Origin: Zopfochytrium polystomum
Taxonomy: Eukaryota > Chytridiomycota > Chytridiomycetes > Chytridiales > Chytridiaceae
DNA length: 64,000 nt
Reading direction: 5' to 3'
Assembly: GCA_025765615.1 (NCBI GenBank)
Contig: JAIVFJ010000043.1
Location: forward strand, 186,001-250,000
This document shows positions 1-11,247 of the stretch, in pieces. Both the position numbers and the translations under genes were made by a program. Each line of letters starts with the position of its first letter. The first letter of the stretch is position 1. Below the pieces are notes generated by a model that saw only the letters and a program-made list of their open reading frames with translations, did no database searches and was not told the origin of the DNA.

Positions 1-2405
1 CGGCACGCCGCTTGCGTTGACGCCACTGGTACCACCAGCGGCACCACCCATCGTCCGCTGTTGCTGCTGCTGCCGCTGCTGGTCCTGCGGCTGTGGCTTT
101 TGCACGCCGCCGCCGCCGCCGATGGATCCGATCGCCCAGAGGTCTTCCGGGTCGTCGCCGCCAAAGGGTGGCCCGCCCCCTCCCCCGGTCGCAGAAAACC
201 CCCCCTTCGCAACAGATGCCGAAATCTGGTCGAGAAAGTCGTCCTCGGTCAGCGTGCTATCGAGGTTTCCGTCAACGTCGAGGTCGCGCGGGTGGGCGGA
301 CGGGGTGGCCTCGGTGATGTCGAGGCGGAGGAGCGGGTGGGTGGCGGCGGGGTCGACGACGCCGCGGGAGAGGAGGGTTTCTTCGAGGCGGCGGCGGAGT
401 CGGAGGTTTTCGAGGCGGAGCTCGAGGATGGAGTCGATGGAGAGGGAGCCTTTCGATCTTTAAACGCAGAGGGAAGCGGTGCTGGCCATTCAGCTCCTGG
501 GAGTGGTGCAACGAAAAAAGGAGTTGTCACAAACCGGTACTCCCTGGCGGACTGTACGATATACTGCACGGGTCCGTCCTCAAACTTTTCGGGAAAGCCC
601 TTTCCCTTGAGATCCATGACGACAAACTCAGTACCTCTCCGAAACCGACAAAACAGCGAAAACTCTCTCCTCTCCACGGTTTCCTCGACGCAGCGGCGAA
701 CCGCCGACAAGACCAGTTCGCGGTCCTCGGGATGCAGGTAGTCTGACACGTGGCGCCCAAGAAGCGATGATTCGGATTCGTCGGGGTGAAGCCCGAGGTG
801 GCGATGCGCCGCGGGGCACACGTAGAGGAACACGCCTGCTGGACTCAGGACGTGCAAGAAGTCGTCCAGCTCGCTGATCAGGCGGCGGTATCCTTCGCGG
901 GAGGCTGTGAAGTGGGTGATGACGGACGTTACATGACGGGATAGCGGAGCGCGCGGAAGAGTCGCCAGGGTCGCTGCGTCGGGTGGTGGCGGTGCGCCGG
1001 CCGGTACGGGCAGGGGGAATCCAACCTGGTGAGCGGGGGCGATGGCTGCGGATTGCATAGGTGCGGTGGCTCTTGCAGGTGAAAAGTCTCGCGGGCGCGC
1101 TGCGGTAAGAGGGGCAGCAAGCAAGAGGCGGACGACGACGACAGCAGAGCAGTGAGCAGATCGGTGACGAGCGATATCCGATCCAAAAGTGCAATGGTTA
1201 AACAAAATGAAAACGTCAGTGCATGTGTGACTTTGACTTGTCCAACCCGCTCGACAATCCCCCCAAGCTTTCTCACCAACACCAAACGGGCCGGCTGCGG
1301 CCGACGAAGCCGCCATCGATGCCCCTCCCAATACCGAAGCCTCTCGGAAAGCCGGTGGCGGCCGACCCGCAGATGCCGCCGCGGAGGCTGCAGCCGCAGC
1401 CGCCGCCGTCGCGACCGACACGGCTTTTGCCGTCGATGCCAAGACGGCATCGCTGGTGCTGAGCGGAGTGGTACCGCGACCGCAGTCGCCGCCGCCACCG
1501 CCTGACGCTGCAGTCAAGCCGTCCTGCCATAGAGCGGCGGCGGTGTTAGGAAGTAAAGCGCTCTGCCTGACAAGTTGTTGCTGCTGCGGGCGAACATCCG
1601 GTCGATCTATTGTCCCCGATGCTGCGTCCGAAATCAATGAAGAAGCGGGAGGCGCGGGGAATGCAAAGGCCACGGACTGCTGGGTACGAGGATTTGGCTG
1701 TCCCAAGGCTGAGAGCGGTGGGAGGGACGTGACCAAACCCAAATCCACCAATCCGGCGGCTCCTGCGGCAGAGGGAAACCCTCGAGGAGCTCCTTCGTCG
1801 CTTGCCAAAGGCACATCGGCAGCGTGAAGCGATGTTTTACGTTGCGTGTCGACGACACGCGGGCGGGTTGGAGAAACAGGGACCGAGAACCCAAACAGAG
1901 ATTCAGGCTGGTGTTCTTTGTGAAACGAGTGGCGAAAGACTTCGCTGACGGGCGAGGGAGGCCGGACTGACGCTGAAGCGGATAAAAGGGAGCTGCGGGG
2001 CTGAAACCGGAAATCCAGTCGCTGATGCGACTGCTGCTGATTCTGCTGCTGCCGCTGCTGCTGGTCGAACGAGAGATCGTCTTGGAACGACTGCGGGCGG
2101 TGCGGGTGACGCGACTGCAGCAGCGCCGCCGAATGTGCAATCGGCGGCGAGCTGAGGGAAGCAACAGGTTGTGGGAACACGCCAGTCAGGGGGGACACCC
2201 TCGTGCTGCCGCCACTGCCGCCGCCGCCGCCGCCGCCGATGGCTGCGGTTGTTGCTGTAGAGGGGCCCGGGAAGGGTTGACGAAGCGAAGAACCGGCGGC
2301 TGCGGCGGCAGATGGATCGGCCGGTTCTCCTGGGCCTCGAAAGGGTGCGCCTTGGTGCATTCCCCAACCAGAGCCAGATCGAAATACTGTGCAAAGCAAG
2401 GGCAC
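1..2405 (-). CDS. WC-2-like PAS-domain transcription regulator, C-terminus outside window
   Basis: This is probably a white-collar-2-type partner of a blue-light receptor, acting in the nucleus. The N-terminal half is low complexity, with Q-rich, Gly-rich and Ala-rich runs. A single PAS domain lies at about 545-900 and contains ELDDFLHVLSPAG, YLHPEDREL and FCRFRR, matching the WC-2 PAS pattern. After a likely 77-nt phase-2 intron near 452-528, the frame resumes with SIDSILELRLENLRLRRRL. This resembles the short helix that follows the PAS in WC-2. A second intron lies at about 1080-1277. The reading frame stays open to base 1, so the GATA zinc finger expected in this family would lie to the left and is not seen. 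The start at 2405 is tentative; an in-frame Met lies 15 codons further in. Family assignment is good; a role in light response is inferred. Confidence 0.7.
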
Positions 2406-2654
2406 GTGACTGGTAAACGTTTGATCCCAAACAGTTGCTTTCCGCAGAAGGTGACGCTATTTTATCATCCAGCATGTCCTGCGCGGGTTTCACCTCTTTG
2501 TCACCGCCGCTCTAGCGCACGTACACAAACAGAAGAAAACTACAAAGAGAAGAGCACTGCTTGAAAAAAAAAAAAAAGTAAAAGTCCAGAATTATAGAGC
2601 ACGGCAGGCAGGCGCAGATAAAAACAAAAAAGGACAACCCAAGAGCGACAAGAC

Positions 2655-4737
2655 TTAAAGCAAGCTCGTTGGCTGACCAGAAGCGTCCAAAAAGGCCTGG
2701 AATGTCAGACTCGTCACATCCACCTTCTTTCGGAAAGCCACTGCGCGAGAGATAGGGAGGTGCACGAATTCGTTGTGCAGCGCCCCCACAATCATGTTCT
2801 GTGTTTGGAGAGGGTGGATAAAATAAGGCGCGGGCGAACAAAAAGCATCAGAGCAAGCACTACTTACTGTTTTTCCTGCCATGGCCGCGTGGGCAGCCAT
2901 TTGACCCAAAGTGAGGGCGAAGATTGCGTCCGAAGCGTTCGCTGGGGCGGACCTACTCTTCTTGCGTCAGTGGCTTAAGGTAATTTGAACTCAAGCAAGG
3001 CGCTCCAAACCTGATGGAGTACGAAGGGTCAATCAATTTGATCGTGTGTTCGACATGAGCCGCCTTCAGCTGTTTTCCAATCTCGTCTTTCAGGTAGATT
3101 GCAATGTCCGAAAAGATTGGGTTGCCGGACACATCCTTCAGTTTTCCTCCGCCAGTAAGATTTTGGCCTTACAATGCAACATAAGAAGACGGCACCGGGT
3201 CGATCCTATCAACTCTCACCAGCACCCTCCGCAACAACAATGAGAACGTGGGATCGCGTCTTAAACCGCTCCAGTATTAAGCTATATTTGGCAGATTGAG
3301 TCAGCAAAACGAACAGGGCATGGCAGCATTTCAAACCTGATCAAGCGATCGATAGTGAAAGAAAACTCGGGCAAAAGCAGGATATTGACGTCTCCGGATG
3401 CGAGCGCAGCATTGAGGGCAATGAAACCCGACTCGCGGCCCATCAGCTTAACAATGCCAATACCGTTCCGAGCGCTCCGAGCCTCTTCATGAGCCGCCAT
3501 TAGGGACGCTTGAGCCTTTTCGACGGCCGTTTCGAAGCCGAACTGATGAAAGCAAGATATGTTGTCAATGCAAAATAGTTGCGCATGTGTGCGCTTTTGT
3601 TTTTAAAACGTACCGTTTTCTCGACAAAGGAAACATCGTTGTCGATGGTCTTGGGGATACCGACTACAGCAATATTTAAACCTCGCCGCGTAATTTCGTT
3701 CGCAATCGCTTGAGCGCCTCGTTGTGTCCTGGAAAACGGTTCATAAAAAAGTAAGCTTCCAGAGCAAAAAGGTCCGCGTGCCTCACCCGTCGCCGCCGAT
3801 CGTAAACAGCATGGACACACCCAAGGCAACAAGATAATCCACCATTTTCGCCGGGTCTTGCGGGCCACGAGACGACCCGAGGAGGGAGCCGCCAAACTGG
3901 TGGACGTCCTTGACGCGGTCGGGCGTGAGGTCTATAATCGATGACTTTTCTTTCACCAGACCCTCGAACCCAAATCGGAATCCAATGACGCGCTTGACTT
4001 TGTAGCGGTAGTGAAGAGTGTTGACGATGGACCGAATGACGTTGTTGATGCCGGGGCAAAGACCTCCGCAAGTCTGTATGGTGGTTCTCGTTTATGGGTA
4101 GGCGGAACAAGCGAACCGCACAGAGCAGAAGCGTTGCACATACCACAATGCCTGCGACGACCGACGTGGGGTTGAAGTGAAGCAATCTCCGCGCACCAGC
4201 TTTTTCCAAAGTGACGTCTGCCGAGAGAGACGATGTGGCGGGATCGGCACGATCGCGAGACGCCGACGACGATTTCTTTGCCCCATGGCGACTGGCGTGC
4301 AGCAGGACTCCTTCCTCATCCGAGCAGAAGGACACGCAGCTGGTTAGGGGTGTCGGGTAAGTTTTCTGGGAGAAGTGCGAAGGAGTTTTAGCATTTGTTG
4401 TCCTGTGACCGATAAAAGTCCTCACGACAACGACGGGGTGAATCGGGATGGGACCATCCAGTGGCGCGAGTGCTAGGATGGCCCGGCTGATCCGAGCCCT
4501 TCACATCCCTCCTTCTCCTCTCTCCTCTCTCACCCACAGCTCTCTCGCGCCGAAGGCAGTCAAGATCAGCACGCACGAACACGCATCGCACGCATCGCAC
4601 GCACGCATTGGAAGCACGCGCACGCCTGCAAACAAACGAACCTCGCCCGGCAGCTCCTGCACTTGCCACGAGCTCGCGTCATCCTCCGCCGTGACGGGGG
4701 TGGCGGTGGCGACTCCGTTCTGCTCGTTGTGGCTCAT
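2655..4737 (-). CDS. ATP-dependent 6-phosphofructokinase, plant/trypanosome type
   Basis: Phosphorylates fructose-6-phosphate in cytosolic glycolysis. Nine exons can be placed: 4642-4737, 4144-4365, 3787-4073, 3614-3728, 3337-3542, 3220-3281, 3011-3167, 2868-2952 and 2655-2798. They sum to a whole number of codons (457 aa). Visible motifs in order are [55 protein letters not shown] and VVAEGAGQNL. GGDG points to ATP rather than pyrophosphate as phosphoryl donor. The Lys of PKTIDND is the combination seen in plant and trypanosomatid ATP-PFKs. It is about half the length of the usual fungal PFK (a duplicated, roughly 800-residue-per-subunit enzyme) and is not that family. The start MSHNEQNG is the first Met in the 5' exon. 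A TATA-like palindrome lies about 75 bases upstream. Confidence 0.9.
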
Positions 4738-4810
4738 TGATTGCTTGGTGGGGTTGGGTATCAGTCGGGGAGGGGGAGTTAGTTGAGGGGCCGAGTGCTT
4801 TCCTGTTTAA

Positions 4811-4820
4811 CTATTTATAG
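4811..4820 (-). promoter_or_regulatory. TATA-like element upstream of the phosphofructokinase gene
   Basis: The palindrome CTATAAATAG lies about 75 bases upstream of the phosphofructokinase start codon on the minus strand. Spacing and sequence fit a core promoter TATA box, but no transcript start is known. Confidence 0.4.
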
Positions 4821-5535
4821 ATGCGAAAGGTTAATGAAGCGGGTCGAGGGAGCCTTGGCTTTTTTTTTTTTTTGTTTTTTTTTTTTTTTGGTTTTTTTTT
4901 GATTTTGCATAGCGGAAGGACGTGGTGTGACTCACAGCCTCCCTCGCTACCACCGACAATTCCGTCTCCACAAACAAAGCCCCGCTTTGCCGGTTCTGCG
5001 CCCCCACGCGCCCAGCCGAGGTCCAAACCTCTTTTCACGTGTGCTTGCGTGGCGGGCCGCTGCTGCACGACGCTGCCTGGCTGCATATGCGCACGCTACA
5101 CGCAGCCGCTTTGCCCGGTCCCATCCTTTGTCCAGCAGGCCCACGGGCTCACCTACAACTTTCTAACTCAAAAAGTATTATTCGCTCCAGTCGCTCCGCC
5201 CAAGGTCGCCGTTAGGAGGGGGAAGGGCCTCGCGCTCGGCTCGCAAAGTAGACAGGTAGACTTTCGACGAGGGAGCTCGGGTGGAAAACCCCCCGATGGA
5301 TTTAGAGTATTTTTGCTGATTGCTGAGTGCTTGTACGCCCAACAACACGGACGGATCGCAACTGCAATGCTCTTTTTGACGCGCAGGCAGTTTGGAGTGG
5401 GAGGCAGATTTTGTGGAGGGTTCAAAGCCCCGCCGACCGAGTGTGTGCATCACGCGCCCCAGCAACAAGTTCGTCTTTATTGGGAAAAAAAGGCATCTAT
5501 CCATGTACTGCAAGCAGAACAATTCTTAGATTTAC
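4821..5535. other. Intergenic region with poly-T tracts
   Basis: This stretch separates the 5' end of the phosphofructokinase gene from the 3' end of the serine racemase gene. It holds three near-contiguous T runs at 4860-4900. Long open frames on both strands have no recognisable motif and poor codon bias. I see no convincing gene. Confidence 0.5.
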
Positions 5536-6921
5536 TCAGACAGTGTTCTGCTGCTGCTGGGGCAGCTGCCACGGCAAAGGCTTGTCAAGGTCGAGGTTCC
5601 CTGGTATCGAGTCAATTTCAAATTGTTGAGCAAAATGCTTCCCAGCAACGCCAGAAAGTTCGTAAAATTCACCTCCGCAGATGACAATCCCGACGTTCTT
5701 GATGCCCGACAGCTTCTTAAACTCCTTGTTGTACAGCACGACGGCAACGCCCACGGCCGCGCTCGGCTCGATCACAATCTTCATCCGCTCAAACACGTGC
5801 TATGCAAGTTGAGAGAGAGAGAACGAGCGAGCGGGCATAAGGAGAACGGTGGTCACTAAAACAACGGCAAACCTTCATGGCCAGCGCAATCTCCTCCTCC
5901 GTCACCGTAAACACGTCCTCGACAAGGTCCCGCACGATCGGCCAGGTCAGCGGGCCCGTGAATGTCAGCAGGCCGTCGGCGATCGACTTGCCCTTGCCCT
6001 CCGCGTGCGCCGTCACCCGCTCCTTGACGCCGCCCTTTTCGTGGAACGCGCGCCACACGTCGTTGACCTCGACCGGCTCGCACCCAAATACGCGCACCTT
6101 CCGGCCGCGCCCGCCGGCCCGCGCGGCGGCCGCGACCGTCGCGCAACCGGACAGCATGCCGCATCCGCCGGCGGGCACGATGACGGCATCAAGGCCTTCG
6201 TCGTCGCCGTCCGTCATCTGCTCGACCTGCTCGATAAACTCGAGCATCAGCGTGCCCTGGCCGGCCATGACCTTGGGGTTGTTGAACGGGTGGATCAGGG
6301 TTGCGCCCGGGTGCGCCTTTAGGACCTCTGCGGCGGTCGACTCGCGGGAGGCGAGCGTCGGCTCGCACGGGTGCACCTCGGCGCCGTAGTCGCGGACGGC
6401 TTGGAGCTTGGGGAGCGGGGCGGTCGTCGGCATTACGATGTAGGCGGGCACGGAGTGCATCCGGGCCGCCAGGGCGATGGCTTTTGTCATGTGGGGCGGG
6501 GGTTGGTTGTGAGTCAGGCGGATGAGAACGGGGGATTGCTTACCTTGCGCGTGGTTCCCAGAGGAATGGGTGACGATGCCGTTTTTCCGAACGTCTTCAG
6601 GAAGCGAAGCGATTGCGTTGAACGCGCCACGGAACTTGAACGCGCCGATCTTTTGGCTGCATGGGCGATCAGCGTGGAGTCACATCTGGAAGAATAGCAA
6701 CTCAACAAGTTTTCGCATTTGAAGAAGAGGGTGCGCGCGTCGCCGGACACGGGATCGGCGGGCACCCACGACGAGAGGGTCTCGCAGGTGAGCACGGGCG
6801 TGCGCATGGCCTTGCCACGGATGGTGGCGGCGGCGGCGACCACATCGTCGTACCCGATCGCGTAGGGCTCCGGCTGCTGCTCCTGTGACGCCAGCTTGTC
6901 GTGATTGTCGGAGGGGGACAT
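5536..6921 (-). CDS. PLP-dependent serine racemase / threonine dehydratase family enzyme
   Basis: A fold-type II pyridoxal-phosphate enzyme acting on serine or threonine, as racemase or alpha,beta-dehydratase. Four exons (6707-6921, 6544-6656, 5873-6480, 5536-5799) sum to exactly 399 codons plus stop. The PLP lysine is in GAFKFRGAFNAI. SSGNHAQ binds substrate, and PAGGCGMLSG forms the glycine-rich phosphate loop. The C-terminal GGEFYELS segment sits where eukaryotic serine racemases carry the residue contacting the PLP ring nitrogen. There is no C-terminal ACT regulatory domain, and at about 400 residues it is closer to serine racemase than to biosynthetic threonine deaminase. No targeting peptide is evident, so it is probably cytosolic. 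Racemase and dehydratase activity cannot be told apart from sequence. Confidence 0.88.
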
Positions 6922-7080
6922 GGCTGAGAATTGGTTTTTTGGGGGGGCAAGGACCGTCAAAGAGACACACAACGCACACACGGTAAGAAGGACGATTGTC
7001 CCAACACGAGGGGTCGAGTGAGTTGAGCGGGGGTGAGTGATTGGTTGAGCGAGAGTTAGGGCTGCCCACGTCCCCGCTTC

Positions 7081-7089
7081 TTTTATAGT
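7081..7089 (-). promoter_or_regulatory. TATA-like element upstream of the serine racemase gene
   Basis: On the minus strand the sequence reads CTATAAAAG about 160 bases before the serine racemase start codon. It is a good match to a TATA box, but its role is inferred only. Confidence 0.35.
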
Positions 7090-7441
7090 CTTGCAGCTAG
7101 CAACAGAAGCCGAGTGCAGGCGGAAATGGGAACATTCGAGAGAAATGCCTGCCCGCTTGCTTGCTTGCTTGCTCGCGGGGGATGATCAGCAAGCAGGGCG
7201 CAGCAGCAAGTGAATATTCTCACAACTCCTTTTTGGGGGGTTGGGGTTGGAAGATGATTCATTGATTCATTCATTCATTCATTCACGCGCCGGCCGGCCA
7301 AAACGCTCTCTCATCGATTCCTGGTATGCGTCATCGGAGTTCGCTCCGCGTGAGGAAATAAACAAGCAAACAAACAAACAAACAGCATAAGAGTTCTTCT
7401 GTGATTGGAGGCACGCGCTCCAGGCCCATTCATTCGCTCAT
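7090..7441. repeat. Intergenic spacer with three tetranucleotide repeats
   Basis: Between the serine racemase promoter and the NOC2 3' end are a GCTT array near 7153-7176, an ATTC array near 7257-7285, and a CAAA array near 7362-7385. No coding capacity is apparent. Confidence 0.6.
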
Positions 7442-10400
7442 TCAGTCATCGTCCTCTTCGTATTCATCCTCCTCCATCTCCTCCATCTCCTCCTCCTCCT
7501 CTTGCTCTTCCTCCTCCTCTTCTTCTTCTTCCTCCTCTTCGTCCTCGTCCTCGTCGTCGTCACCACCCATGTCAAAGTCTTGCACCACGTCCTCTTCGTC
7601 CTCCTCGTCGCCCTCCCCATCCTCGACGTCCGCGTCCTTCGTCGCAGACTTTTTTGCTCCCTTCTTCTCCGCCGCTTTCCCGTTTGCCGCTGCTGCCGCT
7701 TTCGTCTTCCGCTTCTTTTGCCGCTGTTCGTCCTCGCTGTCCGAGTCGTCGTCCGCCTTGCCCTTGGACGCGGCCGCCGCGGCCGCAAGAACCTGGGCGA
7801 TCCGGTCTTCGCGGAGTTTGCGTCGCGCGGTTGCGTACCGCCGCAGCGGCGATTGCGTCGGGTCGAGGTCCGACAGGAACGCGTTCTGGGTCCGGGGGAA
7901 ACAGAGAGGAAGAGCATCGGGTGAGATTGTCAGATTCCACCGGTGAGTGGTTGTCGTTGCATCAAAAAATGTTCCCGGATGAAATTATCCACCCTTGTGC
8001 CAAGAAAGGCAACTCACGCATTTGCCCTCGTCCTTCGGAGCAAAGTCGACGGACGCCCGCTTTGCCTCGATAAACTGCCTATTCTGCTCCAAGACCTCCA
8101 CGAGCTGTTGAAGCTGCTTGTTTGCAACAACGTTCTTGGATTTCTTAATATATCGCTTGAACTAATCAAAATCAAAAAGTAGTAATTAATGGCATTCACC
8201 CAGAACCAAAAAGAGAGGGGCGGACAAGTGGCAAAATGAACAAACCTGCACAATAGCAGGCACGGCAAGCTCCGGGAACCCGATGGATAGCGCCGACCCG
8301 TCGTACCAGTCGACCAGCAGTCCGATCGCTTCCTCCGTGACGCCGACTTGGTACACCCTTGATCCAAGGTATCCGTTCGGAGTCTTGACGTGGAGCAGAA
8401 AGTCTATCGGCTTCAGCGACGACGACGCGCGGTTGCCACCGCCGCGGAGTTCGGCCGACTCGAACACTTCGAACAGGTGGGAGGCGAGGGGGATGAAGAC
8501 GGATGTTTTCCGCGATAACTCCGTGAGGAGTCGTACACAGTGGAAGCGGTACGGGAAGAAGCGGGCGGAGGGTTTGAGCCTTCATTTTGTTGTTTTTTTT
8601 CCACGAAAGGGGGGAAGAATGCGCCGTGTGAGAATTTTCACAGATACCACAATTAGCAGCATAGGACCCAAAAAGAGCCCTCACCGCATCGCGCCGAGCG
8701 TGACTTGCACCAACGGATAAATCAGCGGCCGCAGCGACGAGCCGCCCGCTACCTCCGCCGAGGACCCGGACTCACAAAACGTGGCCAACAGCCGCGACCA
8801 CACGCGAAGGCTGTGCACAAACTGCCAATTGTACACGGCCTTGAACGTCTCCTTCGTGTTGCTCGTCATTGCGTTCCGGAGAAGCACCGCCAGCTGCCGA
8901 ATATATACAAACGCAAAGTGGTATCCTGTCGCAATGTCGATTCCGCAAAGCTCGACCACGCAGCCTGCCATGAAAGACAAGGTTGACCACGTGTATGCTG
9001 TGGTATTCCGCGAAGATGTCGCGTAAATTGTGTAGCAGCTCTTGATGGCATTGTCGAGATATGGCGAGGGGCAGCCGATGGCGAGCCGGCGGATGCAGAG
9101 GAAGGCGGCGATTCGCGTTTCAGCGGATTTTTCTGTCCAAAAGCTGAGAAGACGCTACCACATATTAAAAAAAAGGGAATTCATTTCAGTGTTAAGAATT
9201 TTGTAATTTCAAAGAGAATAACAACAAACCTTGAAGTAAGCTTTGCCTTGTTTTGGAACGCAGGCAAAATATAGTTCGACCTGCTCCGTTTCGCGCATGA
9301 CAAAGCGAATCATTGAGTCGTCTGTGATTTGCTCGTAAAACCGCAGCAGACTCCGTAAGTAGGACTTGACCAGCACCAAGAGAGTTTTCCATTTCTTGTG
9401 AGCTGAAGGTAGGACAACTTTCCTACTGGGCTGTTAGTAAATTCATTCAGATCTAACACGCTCGCACGATCATACCCCTTCGATTCCTTGACACCGAGAT
9501 TATAATTAAGGACAGGGATTATGTACTTGAGGAAGGCAAGAAGTACCAAGTTTCGAACTGTGCGACAGTATACGTTATTTCCTGGACGTTTCACGTTGCC
9601 CAATCGAAGAGAAGTCTTACCTTGGTTATCCGCCAACTCATAGACAAGCGGCTCTTGCTCCTCCGACTCTGTCTCTCCTTCTGTTGCAACAGTTCTGAAA
9701 GCCAGAATCACTTTTTTCACGCAGCGCAGCGAATGAGAGCTCTTCAGTCCCTTTGTCCAGCTGTTGATCATTTGGCGCGTGACGACCTCCAACGGTTTCG
9801 CCTCCTCCTCCTCCTCCTCTTGTTCGCCTTCCTCATCGTCCTCTTCACCGGCCGGGATCTCTTCGTCGTCATCGCTGTCGTCGTCATCCGCCTTGCCGCT
9901 TTGCCTCTTCTTGATGATCGCTTCCAGATCCCCTTCTTCCTCGTCCTCCTCTTCCTCTTCCGGGCCTTCGTCGTCCCCAAACTTCAACAGATCCTGGTCG
10001 TTTTCCTGCAGGTACTTGAAGAAGGCTGGATCCTTCTTCATGGCTTCCTCAAGCTGCCGCTTGTGCTCTGCGATTTCGTCGCGCAGCACCTTCCGCTTCA
10101 TCTTCTTTGCGTGCGCCGCGGGATCCGCCGCCTCCTCGTCGTCCGAGTGCTCGTCGAGCGCCTCGTCGTCGTCGTCGTCGCCGTCCCCGCTCGCGGCGCT
10201 CTCGTCGTCCTCCTCCTCGTCGCCAAAGTTGTCTGGGAAACGGAACAGACGCGGGAGAGAGAAGCGGTTTAGCAAACGCAACGCGCATTCGGTCGACCAA
10301 TGTTCGATCACGGCCGCCGGTAGCCCGCTCGCTGAAACCCACTGACAAACGAACCCCCCGCCAACTACCACCGCGGAACGAGTCCGGCCACCAAACTCAC

Positions 10401-10993
10401 CGAAATCTTCGAGATCACCGTCACTGTCTTCGTCGGCGCCGTCGTCGTCCGCATCCTCGTCCATCCGGCCGGGCCTGTCGTCGTCGCCGTCGTCGCCGCC
10501 GTCCAATCCGTTCGGGAACATGTCGCGCCGCTTCAGCCCTTCGTCCATCGTGAACCCGGCGGCTGCGCCTTCGTCGGCATCGCTGTCGTCGCTGTACCCG
10601 CCGTCACGTTGAAATTCGTCTACGCAAACCGCAAGGGAGGAAAGCCCCACCCCAAGGCGGGGGGTCAGGGTTGGAGAAAAAAATGACCTGTGAGATGAAA
10701 GTGAAGGAAGCTTGCGGCATGCATCCCCTGCTCGCAGCCTAACGAACCTTCCACCGGTGCCGCGGCCTGGCCGGCCGGGCCTTTCCGCCTCTTGGGGTTG
10801 AAAAGGTGCTTGTTGTCCCTCTTGAATTTTCTCCGCCGGGCGATCTCATCTTTAAGATGGGATTTGATGTACTTTTTCGTCGACTTCTTGATCTTTACGA
10901 TTGAAACCAAGGAGTGCGGGAATGCGAGGCATGTTGAGTAACGGCATTGTTAGTTTGTTGTGGATGTTGCGGTGCACGCTTCACCTTGCCCAT
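7442..10993 (-). CDS. NOC2: NOC2-family nucleolar complex protein, 60S ribosome assembly
   Basis: Noc2 pairs with Noc1 or Noc3 to escort pre-60S particles through the nucleolus and nucleoplasm. A three-codon first exon (MGK, ending at 10985) joins an exon starting IKKSTKKYIKSHLKDE, the conserved Noc2 N-terminus. Then come several Asp/Glu tracts, the Noc2 core signature EVVTRQMINSWTKGL with SLRCVKKVILAF, and NNVYCRTVRNLVLL. The helical repeat region follows, with LYFACVPKQGKAYFK, YHFAFVYIRQLAVLLRNAM and VYNWQFVHSLRVWSRLLA. Near the C-terminus is FKRYIKKSKNVVANKQLQQLVE. The tail is a Lys-rich then almost pure Glu/Asp run ending at 7442. At least seven introns are needed. The serine-rich frame on the opposite strand of the tail is an artefact of the GAG/GAT repeats. 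Confidence 0.9.
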
Positions 10994-11247
10994 GTTTTGC
11001 AGATTTGTTATTTAAAAACTAACAGTGGGAGAGGAAGAAAGAAAGAAAGAAAGAGCGTGACAAGGCAAGCGGCGCGACAATTTGGGTTGTGCATCAAGTT
11101 TGCACCACAAGCATTATCGCCGGGTTCCCCCCCAGCGCACGGTTGGGCGCAGCCAAAATGTACCCCACGCAAAACCGCATTGGAAGTGAAAGGAAGAATA
11201 CACAGTAAGGAATCATCTCAGATAAAATGTGAGCCTTTATTTGTCTT

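Noticed and set aside
2655..4737. Pyrophosphate-dependent phosphofructokinase
   Set aside because: The sequence has GGDG, not the GGDD expected for pyrophosphate use.
7401..7946. Serine-rich plus-strand frame at the NOC2 tail
   Set aside because: It is the complement of the Glu/Asp tract that ends NOC2.
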